In this document: piece by piece, positions 8,500-16,544 of the stretch
Layout: every line of letters starts with the position of its first letter
Position numbering within the stretch: position 1 is the stretch's first letter
Source of the DNA: WHSV01 sp050693895
Lineage (GTDB): Bacteria > Actinomycetota > CADDZG01 > WHSQ01
Length of the DNA: 64,000 nt
NCBI GenBank assembly: GCA_050693895.1
Contig: JBOGWS010000019.1
Location: forward strand, 1-64,000
Direction of reading: 5' to 3'
Translations under genes and position numbers: made by a program
The notes under the pieces: generated by a model
Told to the model about the DNA's origin: nothing
The model's database searches: none
The model's input: the letters and a program-made list of their open reading frames with translations, nothing else

Positions 8500-9723
8500 T
8501 TACCAGGTCGGCTTGGGTAGAACCAGCTCGGAGGTCTGCACAGCCTCGTCCTCCGGAAGCACGATCTCGATCTCGCCGTCCTGCCACTGAAGGATCATGT
8601 GCGCGCTTTCGGGCTCACCGCGCTCGTTGAACGTGAGCGGACCAACGATGGTCTCGAACTCGTTATCGCGAATATAGTCCCGCAGCGCATCTTGGTCCTC
8701 GACGGATCCGACTTCCTCGACCGCCTGCTGCACGATCTGACCGACCGTGTAGGCGTTGGCCGGGTCCTCAGTCGGGGACTCACCGTATTCCTCTTCGTAG
8801 AGCTCGACGAACTCCTGATTGGAGGGATAGTCCGCCTTCGCGTGGTAGCCGACCGGTGCCATTACACCCTCGGCGGCTTCTCCGACGGCCTCCGAGAAGC
8901 TCTGAAGAGTCGGGCCGGTGCTCGAGATCACTACTTTCGGTTGGTAGTCGAGTTCTTGCAACGCGCGAATCAGGTTGACACAGTCCTCGTACTGGGTGCC
9001 GCCGACGACAAGTTCCGCCCCGCTGTCCGCGATCTTCGAAGCGATGGGCGCGAAGTCGCTCTGATCGGGCGGATAGATCTCCCTGAATACCGTCTCGATG
9101 CCGCCCGCCTCGAGCTCGGCGCGAATGCCCTCGGCCGTTCCCTGAGCAAACGGGTCATCTAGTTCTGGATATGCGGCGGTCTCGGGACGCTCGCCCTCAG
9201 GAAGAGAAAGGATGTACTCGTTGAAGTACTTACCGTGATCGTCCGCCACCGCGGGCGCCGCGTAGAAAAGGTACTCGAGTCCTCGATCAAAGACCTCTGG
9301 AGCGGCCCCGGCCGGCTGAACGAAAAGCATCTCGTACTTCTCGGCGACCTCGGAAGATGGGACAACGAGCAAGGAGGAGAAGGGGCCGAACACAAGATCG
9401 ACATTCTCCACGTTGATGAGTCGCTCGTAGTCACTGACCACCTTGTTGGGATCGGATCCGTCGTCGACGATCATGAGTTCGACTTCTCTGCCGAGGAGCC
9501 CACCGTTCTCGTTGATGCTGTCGGCCCAGAGCTCGTAGCCTCGCTTTACCCCCTCACCGGGTTCGGTGAAGTCGCCCGTTAGTGGAAGGGAGATACCGAT
9601 CTTGATCGGGCCTTCCTCGCCGTTTTCTCCGGTCTCGTCCGTCGCGCTGTCCGGCGCACACGCCGATGCCATGAGCCCCAGAAGCGCGAGCCAAACAACC
9701 ATTACTCTGAAGTGACCCTTCAT
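8500..9723 (-). CDS. livK: ABC transporter substrate-binding lipoprotein (LivK / Peripla_BP_6 family)
   Basis: A 407-aa extracellular solute receptor. The first 22 residues form a lipoprotein signal (MVVWLALLGLMASAC), with Cys22 as the probable lipidation site, followed by an acidic linker. The mature part starts IKIGISLPLTGDFTEPGEGV, the standard opening of type I Leu/Ile/Val-binding proteins, and has two lobes with the hinge segment VVGGTQYEDCVNLIRAL. It lies 27 bases downstream of lacI and 3 bases before livH. The substrate is unknown. Such proteins also bind amides, short-chain carboxylates and aromatics, and here the catabolic partners suggest a sugar or glycoside. Confidence 0.92.
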   Translation of the reverse strand: MKGHFRVMVVWLALLGLMASACAPDSATDETGENGEEGPIKIGISLPLTGDFTEPGEGVKRGYELWADSINENGGLLGREVELMIVDDGSDPNKVVSDYERLINVENVDLVFGPFSSLLVVPSSEVAEKYEMLFVQPAGAAPEVFDRGLEYLFYAAPAVADDHGKYFNEYILSLPEGERPETAAYPELDDPFAQGTAEGIRAELEAGGIETVFREIYPPDQSDFAPIASKIADSGAELVVGGTQYEDCVNLIRALQELDYQPKVVISSTGPTLQSFSEAVGEAAEGVMAPVGYHAKADYPSNQEFVELYEEEYGESPTEDPANAYTVGQIVQQAVEEVGSVEDQDALRDYIRDNEFETIVGPLTFNERGEPESAHMILQWQDGEIEIVLPEDEAVQTSELVLPKPTW

Positions 9724-9749
9724 CTTCTCCCCCGTTCCAATCGTTGTTT

Positions 9750-10778
9750 CTACCTGTTCCTGGCCCTGGTGCGTTTCGTGCGAGAAACGGTCGCGGTTGA
9801 CCGACGCTCGACCAGCTCGACGGGCAGTACGCGCGAACGCGGTCGCTTTCCTGCAAGGACCTCGACCAACATGCGCGCTCCCTCAGCTCCGAGCGACTGC
9901 ATGGGTACCGCGACGGTGGTAAGCGGAACGCCGGCGTAAGCGGCAGGTCGCACATCGTCGTAGCCGGCAACGGAGATGTCCTTGGGTACGAGAATGGATC
10001 GAGCAGCGAGCTCGCTCAGCACCCCGAACGCCATCAGGTCACTCGAAGCGAACACGGCCGTGATGTCCGGCCGGCGCTCGAGCAGCAGGGCCACGGCTTT
10101 GGCTCCCCCCTCGGCGGTGAACTGTCCGCTCTCGATCAGATCGCCCTCCGACTCGATCCCGGCTTTTCCGAGCTCGGCGAGATGCCCCTGCAGGCGTATC
10201 GCGCTCGTCCGGAGATGATCCGGACCGGATACGAAGCCGATGGTTCTGTGACCGAGGTCAATGAGATGGCGCGTAAGAAGCCGTGATCCCCCTTCGTTGT
10301 CGGGCACAACGGAGGGCGCCCTGTACGAATTGGGAGCCAACATCACGACGGCTCCGCCAGAAGTGCGAAATCCGTCGAGCGTCCTGCGCAGCTCTCGCTT
10401 GTAGTCCTCGTTCTCGATGCCACCGCCCGCGAATACAAGCCCGTCCACCCGGTAGGAAAGCAACGCTTGGACGTACTCGAGCTCTCGTTCGGCGTTCCGA
10501 TCCGAACTGCACACGAACAGCTGATAGCCGTGAAGCCGTGCCGCGTCCTCGAGCCCACGGACGATCTCGCCGAAGTAGGGATCCGAGATGTCGTGCACGA
10601 TCGCGCCGATGGTCGAGGTTCGGGCCGTGACCAGGGCTCTGGCCATCCGGTTCGGTTGGAAGTTGAGATCTGCGGCTGCCTGGAGCACCCGGGCGCGCGT
10701 CTCGGCGCGAACCGGGTAGTCCCCTCCGGACAGGACCCGGGACGCAGTGGCCGGAGACACGTTGGCCCGTGCTGCCAC
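9750..10778 (-). CDS. LacI family transcriptional regulator (start uncertain)
   Basis: A LacI/GalR repressor: a DNA-binding headpiece (VAARANVSPATASRVLSG, with the minor-groove hinge helix near NRMARALVTARTS), then a Peripla_BP_3-like ligand domain beginning TIGAIVHDISDPYFGEIVRG and ending with a tetramer-like C-terminus. The coordinates use a GTG at 10778, but this truncates the first recognition helix: the in-frame codons immediately upstream read SVYDV, which belongs to the headpiece (normal form 'tiyDVA'). No ATG, GTG or TTG precedes it in frame before a TGA. A CTG at 10811 would give a full-length 353-aa protein. It is the first gene of the operon that includes livKHMGF and the three enzymes, and it should control that operon through the repeats overlapping its promoter. 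Confidence 0.9.
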   Translation of the reverse strand: MAARANVSPATASRVLSGGDYPVRAETRARVLQAAADLNFQPNRMARALVTARTSTIGAIVHDISDPYFGEIVRGLEDAARLHGYQLFVCSSDRNAERELEYVQALLSYRVDGLVFAGGGIENEDYKRELRRTLDGFRTSGGAVVMLAPNSYRAPSVVPDNEGGSRLLTRHLIDLGHRTIGFVSGPDHLRTSAIRLQGHLAELGKAGIESEGDLIESGQFTAEGGAKAVALLLERRPDITAVFASSDLMAFGVLSELAARSILVPKDISVAGYDDVRPAAYAGVPLTTVAVPMQSLGAEGARMLVEVLAGKRPRSRVLPVELVERRSTATVSRTKRTRARNR

Positions 10779-10796
10779 ATCGTAGACAGAAGCGAT

Positions 10797-10835
10797 AGCA
10801 ACCGCTTTCAGAAATCGGTTTCTGCAATCGGTTTC
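10797..10835 (-). promoter_or_regulatory. Three contiguous 13-bp LacI-type operator-like repeats
   Basis: Read on the minus strand the units are GAAACCGATTGCA, GAAACCGATTTCT and GAAAGCGGTTGCT, head to tail with no spacer. The middle unit is close to a palindrome about a central CG (GAAACC/GATTTC, 10 of 12 positions symmetrical), the usual shape of a LacI-family operator. The array begins at the last base of the -10 box of the lacI promoter and runs into the start of the gene. Binding there would block transcription of the whole lacI-liv-catabolic operon, so autoregulation is the simplest reading. Confidence 0.7.
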
Positions 10836-10863
10836 TTCTACTCTAACGGTGGGCGCGTGTCAA
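10835..10863 (-). promoter_or_regulatory. Probable promoter of the lacI-liv operon
   Basis: On the minus strand a perfect -35 box TTGACA (10863-10858) is followed by 17 bases and a TAGAAG -10 box (10840-10835, four of six matches). Initiation would fall around 10827, inside the first operator-like repeat, leaving almost no leader before the lacI headpiece. That agrees with a very short leader or a leaderless message. Confidence 0.6.
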
Positions 10864-10917
10864 CCGAACGCTTCTATGCCCGATCCACGCAGCACGGTGT
10901 TTCGAGCGACTGAAGAT

Positions 10918-10948
10918 TGAGGGGGCGGCGTCCGCCGCCGCCCCCTCA
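10918..10948 (-). terminator. Strong GC hairpin downstream of the subtilisin gene
   Basis: A perfect 13-bp inverted repeat (TGAGGGGGCGGCG with its complement) surrounds a 5-base loop, starting 8 bases after the protease stop codon. There is no clear T-tract after it in the direction of transcription, so it may be an actinobacterial hairpin-only terminator or an mRNA-stabilising 3' end. It also separates the protease transcript from the lacI promoter. Confidence 0.6.
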
Positions 10949-10955
10949 CACCGAC

Positions 10956-12521
10956 CTATGGTCTGGTCATTCCGAAGCTGTAGCTCCCGCTGCCGCTGTA
11001 GGAGTAGACCTCCCACAGGTAGTAGCCGGCGGTCCCGTTGTAGGTGATGTCCTCAGAGGACGACGAGCTCTCACCGCGGGCCACGATCGACCAGTTGAAC
11101 CCGTTCCACTTGTACAGGTAGAGGTCGAAATCGGCTCCTGATGGGCCGCGCAGGCAGCCGCGGTGCGTACCGGAGCGACTCGTGTAGAAGTACGTGCCTC
11201 CAGGATGATGATCGTAGTCCCCGGTTCCCGAGAGCGAGCCATTGTAGGACTCGGCAAGCGAGCAACCGCTCGGCGGAGGAGGCGGAGGAGGCGCCGACCC
11301 GAGGAGCGAGTAAAGAAGCAGGTTCGGTGAGCCCGAACCAACCCCGGAAAGAACCCCGGGCGTCGCCGAGTTGACGATCGCACTCCGAACGGTCCCCGGT
11401 GAGGCGGTGGGGCTGCCCTGCAGGTAGAGGACCGCGACCCCGGCCACGTGAGGGCTCGCCATCGAGGTCCCGCTGATCGTGTTGGTGGCGGAGTTGCTTG
11501 TGTGCCAGGTCGAGGTGATGCTCGAGCCCGGCGCGAAGAGATCGAGGCAGCTTCCGTAGTTCGAGAACGAGGACCGCGCGTCTGAGGAGGTGGTGGACCC
11601 GACCGTAATCGCCGCGCCGACCCTTGCGGGCGAGGAGGTACAGGCATTGGCATTTGAATTGCCGGCGGCAACCGCATAGGAAACGCCGTCGTTGATCGAG
11701 TTGTTGACGGCGCTGTCGAGCGCGGTGTTGGCACCACCGCCCAAGCTCATGTTGGCCACAGCGGGCTGCCCCGCGGAGTGGTTTCCCGTGACCCAGTCGA
11801 CCCCCGCGATTACTCCAGAGTTGGATCCGGAGCCCTGACAGTTCAGGACACGTACGCCAACCAGCCGGACGTTCTTGGCCACGCCGTGAGTCGAACCGCC
11901 GACGGTCCCCGCGACGTGGGTTCCGTGTCCGTTACAGTCGTCGGCCGAGCCACCATCGACTGCGTCGTAGCCACTTACGGCCCGGCCCCCGAACTGCGTA
12001 TGCGAGAACCGGATGCCCGTATCGATGATGTAAGCGGTCACGCCGGTCCCCGTCGCGTTATAGGTGTAGCTGTTCGACAGGGGACGGTTGCGCTGATCGA
12101 TACGGTCCAAGCCCCAGGTAGCCGGTGACTGTGTGTCGGACACGGTGATCTTTGAGTCGGCTTCGATGTAGGCAACGTTCGGATTGATCCGCAGTGCGTC
12201 GACCGCGCGCTGTGGCAGCCTCGCCGAAAAGCCGGCCAGAGCATGGCTGTAGCGGTGAAGGACCTTGGCGCCAAGGGCACGGGCGTTCACACGAGCGACT
12301 CTCGTCGCCGTGCTCGGTGCCTCCTTGTCGAACACGACAATGTATCGGCCGTTGATGGCGGACGGCTTGTTTAGGCCGAGGACCGGCGCCCGGCCGGAAC
12401 TGTTCGCAAGGCTCTTGCCAGGACGTTGAGGCTGTGCCCCCGCCGGACCCACAAGAGTTAGCGCGACCAGCACAGCCACGGTGAGGGTTGCGCAACCCCT
12501 CGGAAATACGCGTCTCGCCAC
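10956..12521 (-). CDS. Secreted S8 family serine protease (subtilisin/proteinase K-like) with C-terminal PPC domain
   Basis: A preproprotease of 521 aa. A signal peptide (residues 1 to about 29, ending GPAGA) is followed by an inhibitor I9 propeptide (about 58-122, RYIVVFDKEAP through AYIEAD). The S8 catalytic domain has Asp167 in AYIIDTG, His202 in GHGTHVAG, oxyanion Asn288 in AAGN and Ser353 in SGTSMASPHVAG. A polyproline linker (PPPPPPP) leads to a bacterial pre-peptidase C-terminal (PPC) beta domain ending SGSGSYSFGM. The propeptide and overall order match proteinase K/aqualysin-type secreted proteases. I use the GTG at 12521, preceded by AAGGGGGGA eight bases upstream; longer starts add a non-homologous tail before the signal peptide. 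It is monocistronic, with its own promoter and a hairpin after the stop. Confidence 0.92.
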   Translation of the reverse strand: MARRVFPRGCATLTVAVLVALTLVGPAGAQPQRPGKSLANSSGRAPVLGLNKPSAINGRYIVVFDKEAPSTATRVARVNARALGAKVLHRYSHALAGFSARLPQRAVDALRINPNVAYIEADSKITVSDTQSPATWGLDRIDQRNRPLSNSYTYNATGTGVTAYIIDTGIRFSHTQFGGRAVSGYDAVDGGSADDCNGHGTHVAGTVGGSTHGVAKNVRLVGVRVLNCQGSGSNSGVIAGVDWVTGNHSAGQPAVANMSLGGGANTALDSAVNNSINDGVSYAVAAGNSNANACTSSPARVGAAITVGSTTSSDARSSFSNYGSCLDLFAPGSSITSTWHTSNSATNTISGTSMASPHVAGVAVLYLQGSPTASPGTVRSAIVNSATPGVLSGVGSGSPNLLLYSLLGSAPPPPPPPSGCSLAESYNGSLSGTGDYDHHPGGTYFYTSRSGTHRGCLRGPSGADFDLYLYKWNGFNWSIVARGESSSSSEDITYNGTAGYYLWEVYSYSGSGSYSFGMTRP

Positions 12522-12646
12522 CTTTACATCCCCCCTTTGGGATGGATCGCCATGGGTGCGAGCAATAGGGCGGAGTCGCGGTGGCCCGATGTCCGTGACT
12601 TGGATGTCGCTCTCTTGGTTCCTCTTGCCGCAACCGAGTTGGCCGG

Positions 12647-12676
12647 ATTGTAGGCGTATAAGCTCAATTGTGACAA
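12647..12676 (-). promoter_or_regulatory. Probable promoter of the subtilisin gene
   Basis: On the minus strand TTGTCA (12676-12671, five of six to the -35 consensus) is separated by 18 bases from TACAAT (12652-12647, five of six to the -10 consensus). It lies about 125 bases upstream of the GTG start at 12521. The stretch around it is more AT-rich than its surroundings. Confidence 0.5.
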
Positions 12677-12709
12677 GAGTTATTTTTCTGGAGTTTTCTC
12701 CCTGTCCGC

Positions 12710-13585
12710 TCACGGCCCACTGCGCCCGAGCCATAAAGCCCAGACGCCGACGGCGACCATGCTCGAGAGAACGCCCACGTAGACGATGGTCTGGGGCTCG
12801 CTCCACTCGACCGCGTCAGGGAAACGGGCCAGGGCGGCTCCCTGAAGAACACCGATCCCGGCGTATCCGGCGGCCGCCACTCGGACCCGCCTGAGGTCGT
12901 TCTCCCATAGGGCGTGCGACGCAGCCACCCCCAAACTAAGAACCCAGGCGCCGACCGCCCGGCCGGTGAGCGGAGTCAAGGCCCATGGCCAGAGCGACGC
13001 CGCGCTGTCCGGGGCGACGAAGAGGTAGGAACCGATCGCGGGCAACAGGATGGCGTGAACAATGAGAACGAGAGCGACCGTCCGCGGCAACACCATCTCG
13101 CGCTCGGGGTCGTGACCGAGCATACGCATCTGCCTTACGAACAGCACGACCATGAACACCGGCACGCTCGCGTAGATAGCGATCCAAGCCCATGTGACCG
13201 CGCGCGTCATCAAATCGAGACTCGAGTCGAGGTGAAAGAGATCGAGATGAAGGAGCGTCGCCACCAGGGTCAGTGACGTGAAAACGAAGACCGAAGGGAC
13301 CGCGATTCTCGCGTTGGCCCACAGTTTCTCGCGCGCGGCGAGCCATTCGAACACAACGCTCGCCCAGTATCCGGCTCCAAGAAACGCTGCGGTTAGAGGA
13401 ACGTCGATGGTCCACGCGAAAAACTCGTCGGTGCGCTCGGGGAACACGAATAACTGAAGGCCCGCGAGAAATACGAGCCCACCGGCAATCATCAGCAGCG
13501 TTCGCATTCCTCGGGACAAAACCCGGAGTTGATCGCCCTCGGGCGCAATTGGCGGCCTCGTGCGAAAGTCCGTCTTTTCGGTCAC
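12710..13585 (-). CDS. Multi-pass membrane protein of unknown function
   Basis: A 291-aa protein with a short soluble N-terminus (about 30 residues) and eight or so hydrophobic segments, for example TLLMIAGGLVFLAGLQLFVF, VFVFTSLTLVATLLHLDLFH and TVALVLIVHAILLPAIGSYL. A recurring pattern of paired helices with a conserved-looking W (FFAWTIDVPLTAAFLGAGYW) is visible, but I do not recognise a named family. Its ATG overlaps the TGA of the receiver/thioredoxin-reductase fusion gene by four bases, so the two products are probably made in fixed proportion and may work together. Nothing else in the sequence indicates a substrate. Confidence 0.8.
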   Translation of the reverse strand: MTEKTDFRTRPPIAPEGDQLRVLSRGMRTLLMIAGGLVFLAGLQLFVFPERTDEFFAWTIDVPLTAAFLGAGYWASVVFEWLAAREKLWANARIAVPSVFVFTSLTLVATLLHLDLFHLDSSLDLMTRAVTWAWIAIYASVPVFMVVLFVRQMRMLGHDPEREMVLPRTVALVLIVHAILLPAIGSYLFVAPDSAASLWPWALTPLTGRAVGAWVLSLGVAASHALWENDLRRVRVAAAGYAGIGVLQGAALARFPDAVEWSEPQTIVYVGVLSSMVAVGVWALWLGRSGP

Positions 13586-15351
13586 GTCCGCGCCTCGACC
13601 TGCGCCCTTCTTTCGTCGGCTGAATCTTGCCGCTGATCCTCTCTATAGCGATGGAGAAGCTGAACGGCGATGGCCCCCTCCCCGACGGCAGAGGCGACTC
13701 GCTTGACCGAGTTTCGTCGAACGTCTCCGACGGCAAAGACGCCGGGCTTGCTCGTCTCCAACAGCATCGTAGGTCGGGCGAGACTCCACGAGTAGTCGTA
13801 GTCGTCCGACATGAGATCGTGCCCGGTCACGATGAACCCCCAGTAGTCGCGCACGACGAAGTCCTCGAGCCAGTCCGTACCAGGCTGTGATCCTATGAGC
13901 ACGAAGAGGGCATCGGCTGGGAGCTCTTCCTCTTCACCGGAAACTCGGCTCCGAACGAGGACATGTTCAAGTCCGTCTACACCGCCGCCACCAATCGTCT
14001 CGACGTTGTGTCGGACTTCGATATTGGGAATGGCCTCGAGCTCTCTGACGAGATAACCGGACATGCTGGCAGCTACCGTTTCGCCTCGCACCAACACGGT
14101 TACCTGCGATGCGTACTTGCTTAGGTGAACGGCCGACTGGCCGGCGGAGTTGCCTCCACCGACAACGAGCACTTTCTTGTCCTTCATCGCGTGCGCTTCC
14201 GAGACCGCCGCACCGTAGAACACACCTCTGCCCTGAAGGGAGTCCAGACTCTCGATGTTCAGCCGCCGGTAGGTCACGCCCGTTGCGATGATCACACAAT
14301 TGCTGCGAGCCTCAGTTCCGTCAGAGAGCTTCAGCACGTATGAATTGTTGTCGGAAGCGAGACCTTCCACCTCACGCATGAAGTGGAAGGTGACCCCGAA
14401 GGACCACGCTTGGAGGTACGCGCTGATCGCCAGTTTGTTCCCGCTCACGCCCTTCGGGAAGCCCAGATAGTTGCGAATCAGCGAGCTCGTACCCGCCTGA
14501 CCACCCACTGCCTGCCTCTCGATGACGAGCGTCTTCAAGCCCTCTGAAGCTGCGTAAACCGCGGCCGCCAGACCCGCCGGGCCGGATCCGATGATGGCGA
14601 CATCGAAGTGCGCGTCCGGTTCGAGCGGTTGAGTGATCCCGAACGCGTCGGCGATGTCCATATCGCTGGGGTTGACGAGCGTGGTTGGCTCGGGCGCGAA
14701 GCGCAATAGAACGACGGGGAGCTCTGGGTCGGAGAGGCCGAGGTCCTCAAGTAACCTTCTTCCCTGCTCCGAGTCGGCCTCGTAGAACCCAACCGGGATG
14801 TGATTGCGGGCGAAGTTGTCGAGAAGCTCCGAGCTGCGCGGCGAGCGCCGTCTTCCGATCATCCGAACGGCCTCGAAGGTGACCTCTCGTTCGGACGTCC
14901 AGTCCTCGAGGAACTCGGTGAGGGAACGATGAAACTCTTCGTCGCGCTCGTGTTCAGGCCGCATCAGCCAGTGATCAATCTCGCCCAAGATGACCGCGTC
15001 GAAGATCGGGCGGGCGGTTTCGAAATCCCCCCAAACGACGACCACCACACGCTTGGCAGTTGGATGCAGCGACCGCGTATGCGCGAGGAAGGAAATCCCA
15101 CGTTGTTCGCGGCCCCCGTGGGTCGCGAGGATCAACGCCACAGGTACGTCGTTACGTTTCATTCTCTGCAGGTCTTCGCTCGCGTCGTGATGATTCGTGG
15201 TGGTCACGATCTGGTAGTCGGTCCCGTAACGTTTGCGAACCTCGGTCGCCACGATCCCGAAGTTGTCCGGGTCCTCGCTGACGATTACGATCGCGGGGTG
15301 AACACGAACCTCCTCGGTCGGTCCGAGTTCACCGGGTGGTCGTCTTGCCAT
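13582..15351 (-). CDS. Fused receiver-like / thioredoxin reductase-like FAD-dependent oxidoreductase
   Basis: A 589-aa protein. Residues about 20-140 resemble a response-regulator receiver (AIVIVSEDPDN, then HWLMRP at the position of the switch Lys-Pro). Residues about 160-225 form a thioredoxin/glutaredoxin-like segment without cysteines. From about 250 to the end is a TrxB-like flavoprotein with FAD motif VAIIGSGPAGLAAAVYAA, NADPH motif VLVVGGGNSAGQSAVHLS and FAD motif 2 GVFAVGDVR. The usual CxxC disulfide is missing: the site reads GRGVFYGAAVSEAH. The receiver lacks a phosphorylatable Asp at the expected strand (VALILATHGG). NCBI recognises a family 'fused response regulator/thioredoxin-disulfide reductase'; this is a divergent member that probably transfers electrons to a partner other than thioredoxin. 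It is coupled to the downstream membrane protein. Confidence 0.85.
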   Translation of the reverse strand: MARRPPGELGPTEEVRVHPAIVIVSEDPDNFGIVATEVRKRYGTDYQIVTTTNHHDASEDLQRMKRNDVPVALILATHGGREQRGISFLAHTRSLHPTAKRVVVVVWGDFETARPIFDAVILGEIDHWLMRPEHERDEEFHRSLTEFLEDWTSEREVTFEAVRMIGRRRSPRSSELLDNFARNHIPVGFYEADSEQGRRLLEDLGLSDPELPVVLLRFAPEPTTLVNPSDMDIADAFGITQPLEPDAHFDVAIIGSGPAGLAAAVYAASEGLKTLVIERQAVGGQAGTSSLIRNYLGFPKGVSGNKLAISAYLQAWSFGVTFHFMREVEGLASDNNSYVLKLSDGTEARSNCVIIATGVTYRRLNIESLDSLQGRGVFYGAAVSEAHAMKDKKVLVVGGGNSAGQSAVHLSKYASQVTVLVRGETVAASMSGYLVRELEAIPNIEVRHNVETIGGGGVDGLEHVLVRSRVSGEEEELPADALFVLIGSQPGTDWLEDFVVRDYWGFIVTGHDLMSDDYDYSWSLARPTMLLETSKPGVFAVGDVRRNSVKRVASAVGEGAIAVQLLHRYREDQRQDSADERRAQVEART

Positions 15352-15611
15352 GAAGTCGACAGCCTCCTGCTATGGAGCGTCTTTCCGCTCTCCGCGACCG
15401 TTGAGACGATCGCGCGCGAAAGGGCCCTCTACCGTTGCTATCGCACTTGGTCCAGAAGGTCTACGCGCGCGTTGCCGATCGCGGCTTTCCTCCGGAGAAG
15501 GGCGTCACGACCGGAATGTGGCATTCAGGGCCCGCGTGCTGCGTACGCGGGACCATGGATGGGTAGAGCAAACCTGCCTTGGGAGACCGACTACCACTTT
15601 AGGAGACCTCA

Positions 15612-15866
15612 ATGATTGGATTCATCGTCGCTGGATTGATCATCGGCGCGCTGGCTCGTCTGCTCAAACCGGGCCGGCAGAGCCTTGGGATCCTCGCCAC
15701 GCTCCTGCTCGGGGTGGTCGGCTCGGTGATCGGAGGGACAATCGCAAGCCTGATCGGATCCGGTGACATCATGGAACTGAACTTCCTGGGTTTCATCTTT
15801 GCCGTAATCGCGTCAGTGCTGCTGCTCGGCATCGCGGAGTCGCTGAGCGGCAGGAAGAGGACGTAG
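15612..15866 (+). CDS. GlsB/YeaQ/YmgE family stress-response membrane protein
   Basis: An 84-aa protein with three hydrophobic segments: MIGFIVAGLIIGALARLLKP, ILATLLLGVVGSVIGGTIAS and FIFAVIASVLLLGIAESL. The Gly-rich first helix with 'G.lAr.l.pG' and the second-helix 'GivGa.lGg' pattern are characteristic of the transglycosylase-associated / YeaQ family. The ATG is preceded by AGGAG six bases upstream. Homologues are often stress-induced; their biochemical role is not known. It is monocistronic and converges with the secreted protein gene. The 260 bases upstream of it hold no gene I can support. Confidence 0.88.
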   Translation: MIGFIVAGLIIGALARLLKPGRQSLGILATLLLGVVGSVIGGTIASLIGSGDIMELNFLGFIFAVIASVLLLGIAESLSGRKRT

Positions 15867-15896
15867 AGAGACAGGTCCGCGCGGTCTCTAGCGGTT

Positions 15897-16544
15897 TCAC
15901 ACATACGTGGCCGACAGCATGATCTCCTTGAACGAGATCGTGTCTCCAGCGAACTCACGGCACTCCAGTCCGAACGTTCTGGTTCCACCGTTGACGCGCT
16001 GGGTGACCTCGTTGAGGCCGAAGAAGTGGTCGGTATCCGAGTCGCCAGGCTCGCCCAGGTTGACCTGCTGATTCGAGGTCCCGGGGCCGAAGAAGCGACA
16101 GCGGCCGATCGAGGGAGCCGCCGAGGTCGCCCAGGCTCCATCCATGGTCAGCATCACTTTTCCGCGGCGCGGGAGCTTGAGTTGAACTCTTCCACAAGAA
16201 ACGTACGAATTGGTGGTCGGATCGCAACCGAGGTCATTGACAATGCTGCGCCCGGGTCCGGCGCCGCGCATTAAGTCGGTGGAATCGAGACCGTCGAGTT
16301 TGTTCGCGTTCGGAGCCTTGGCGATGATTCCGTTTGGTAGCTTGCCGTTCTTGCCCGTTGCGACGAGTTTCCGAGCGCGTTCGGTTTGAGTGGCCCCCGA
16401 TCCGACCGCGTGTCTGCCGTCCACCTTGTCGGCGTTGGTCGCCTGGACCACTGCGCTGACTGCCGGGACCGCAAGTCCCGTCACCGCTGCGGCGACGACC
16501 GCTACGACCCCCGTCCGCAGATCATGTCTCGACCGTTCGCGCAT
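15897..16544 (-). CDS. Secreted protein with NADKVDG-type repeats, unknown function
   Basis: A 215-aa protein with a basic N-terminus and hydrophobic signal segment (VVAVVAAAVTGLAVPAVSAV, cleavage probably after VSA). Immediately after it come two related motifs, TNADKVDGRHAV and PNANKLDGLDST, separated by GKNGKLPNGII. The NADKVDG element is a recurrent unit in secreted proteins of Actinomycetota. The C-terminal half looks like a beta-rich domain (RRGKVMLTMDGAW, two or three Cys). I do not recognise a function. It is transcribed alone on the minus strand, diverging from tRNA-Asp. Confidence 0.75.
   Translation of the reverse strand: MRERSRHDLRTGVVAVVAAAVTGLAVPAVSAVVQATNADKVDGRHAVGSGATQTERARKLVATGKNGKLPNGIIAKAPNANKLDGLDSTDLMRGAGPGRSIVNDLGCDPTTNSYVSCGRVQLKLPRRGKVMLTMDGAWATSAAPSIGRCRFFGPGTSNQQVNLGEPGDSDTDHFFGLNEVTQRVNGGTRTFGLECREFAGDTISFKEIMLSATYV

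Noticed and set aside
15867..15889. Small hairpin AGAGAC...GTCTCT between the GlsB-type and secreted protein genes
   Set aside because: Only six pairs, an 11-base loop and no T-tract; too weak to call a terminator.
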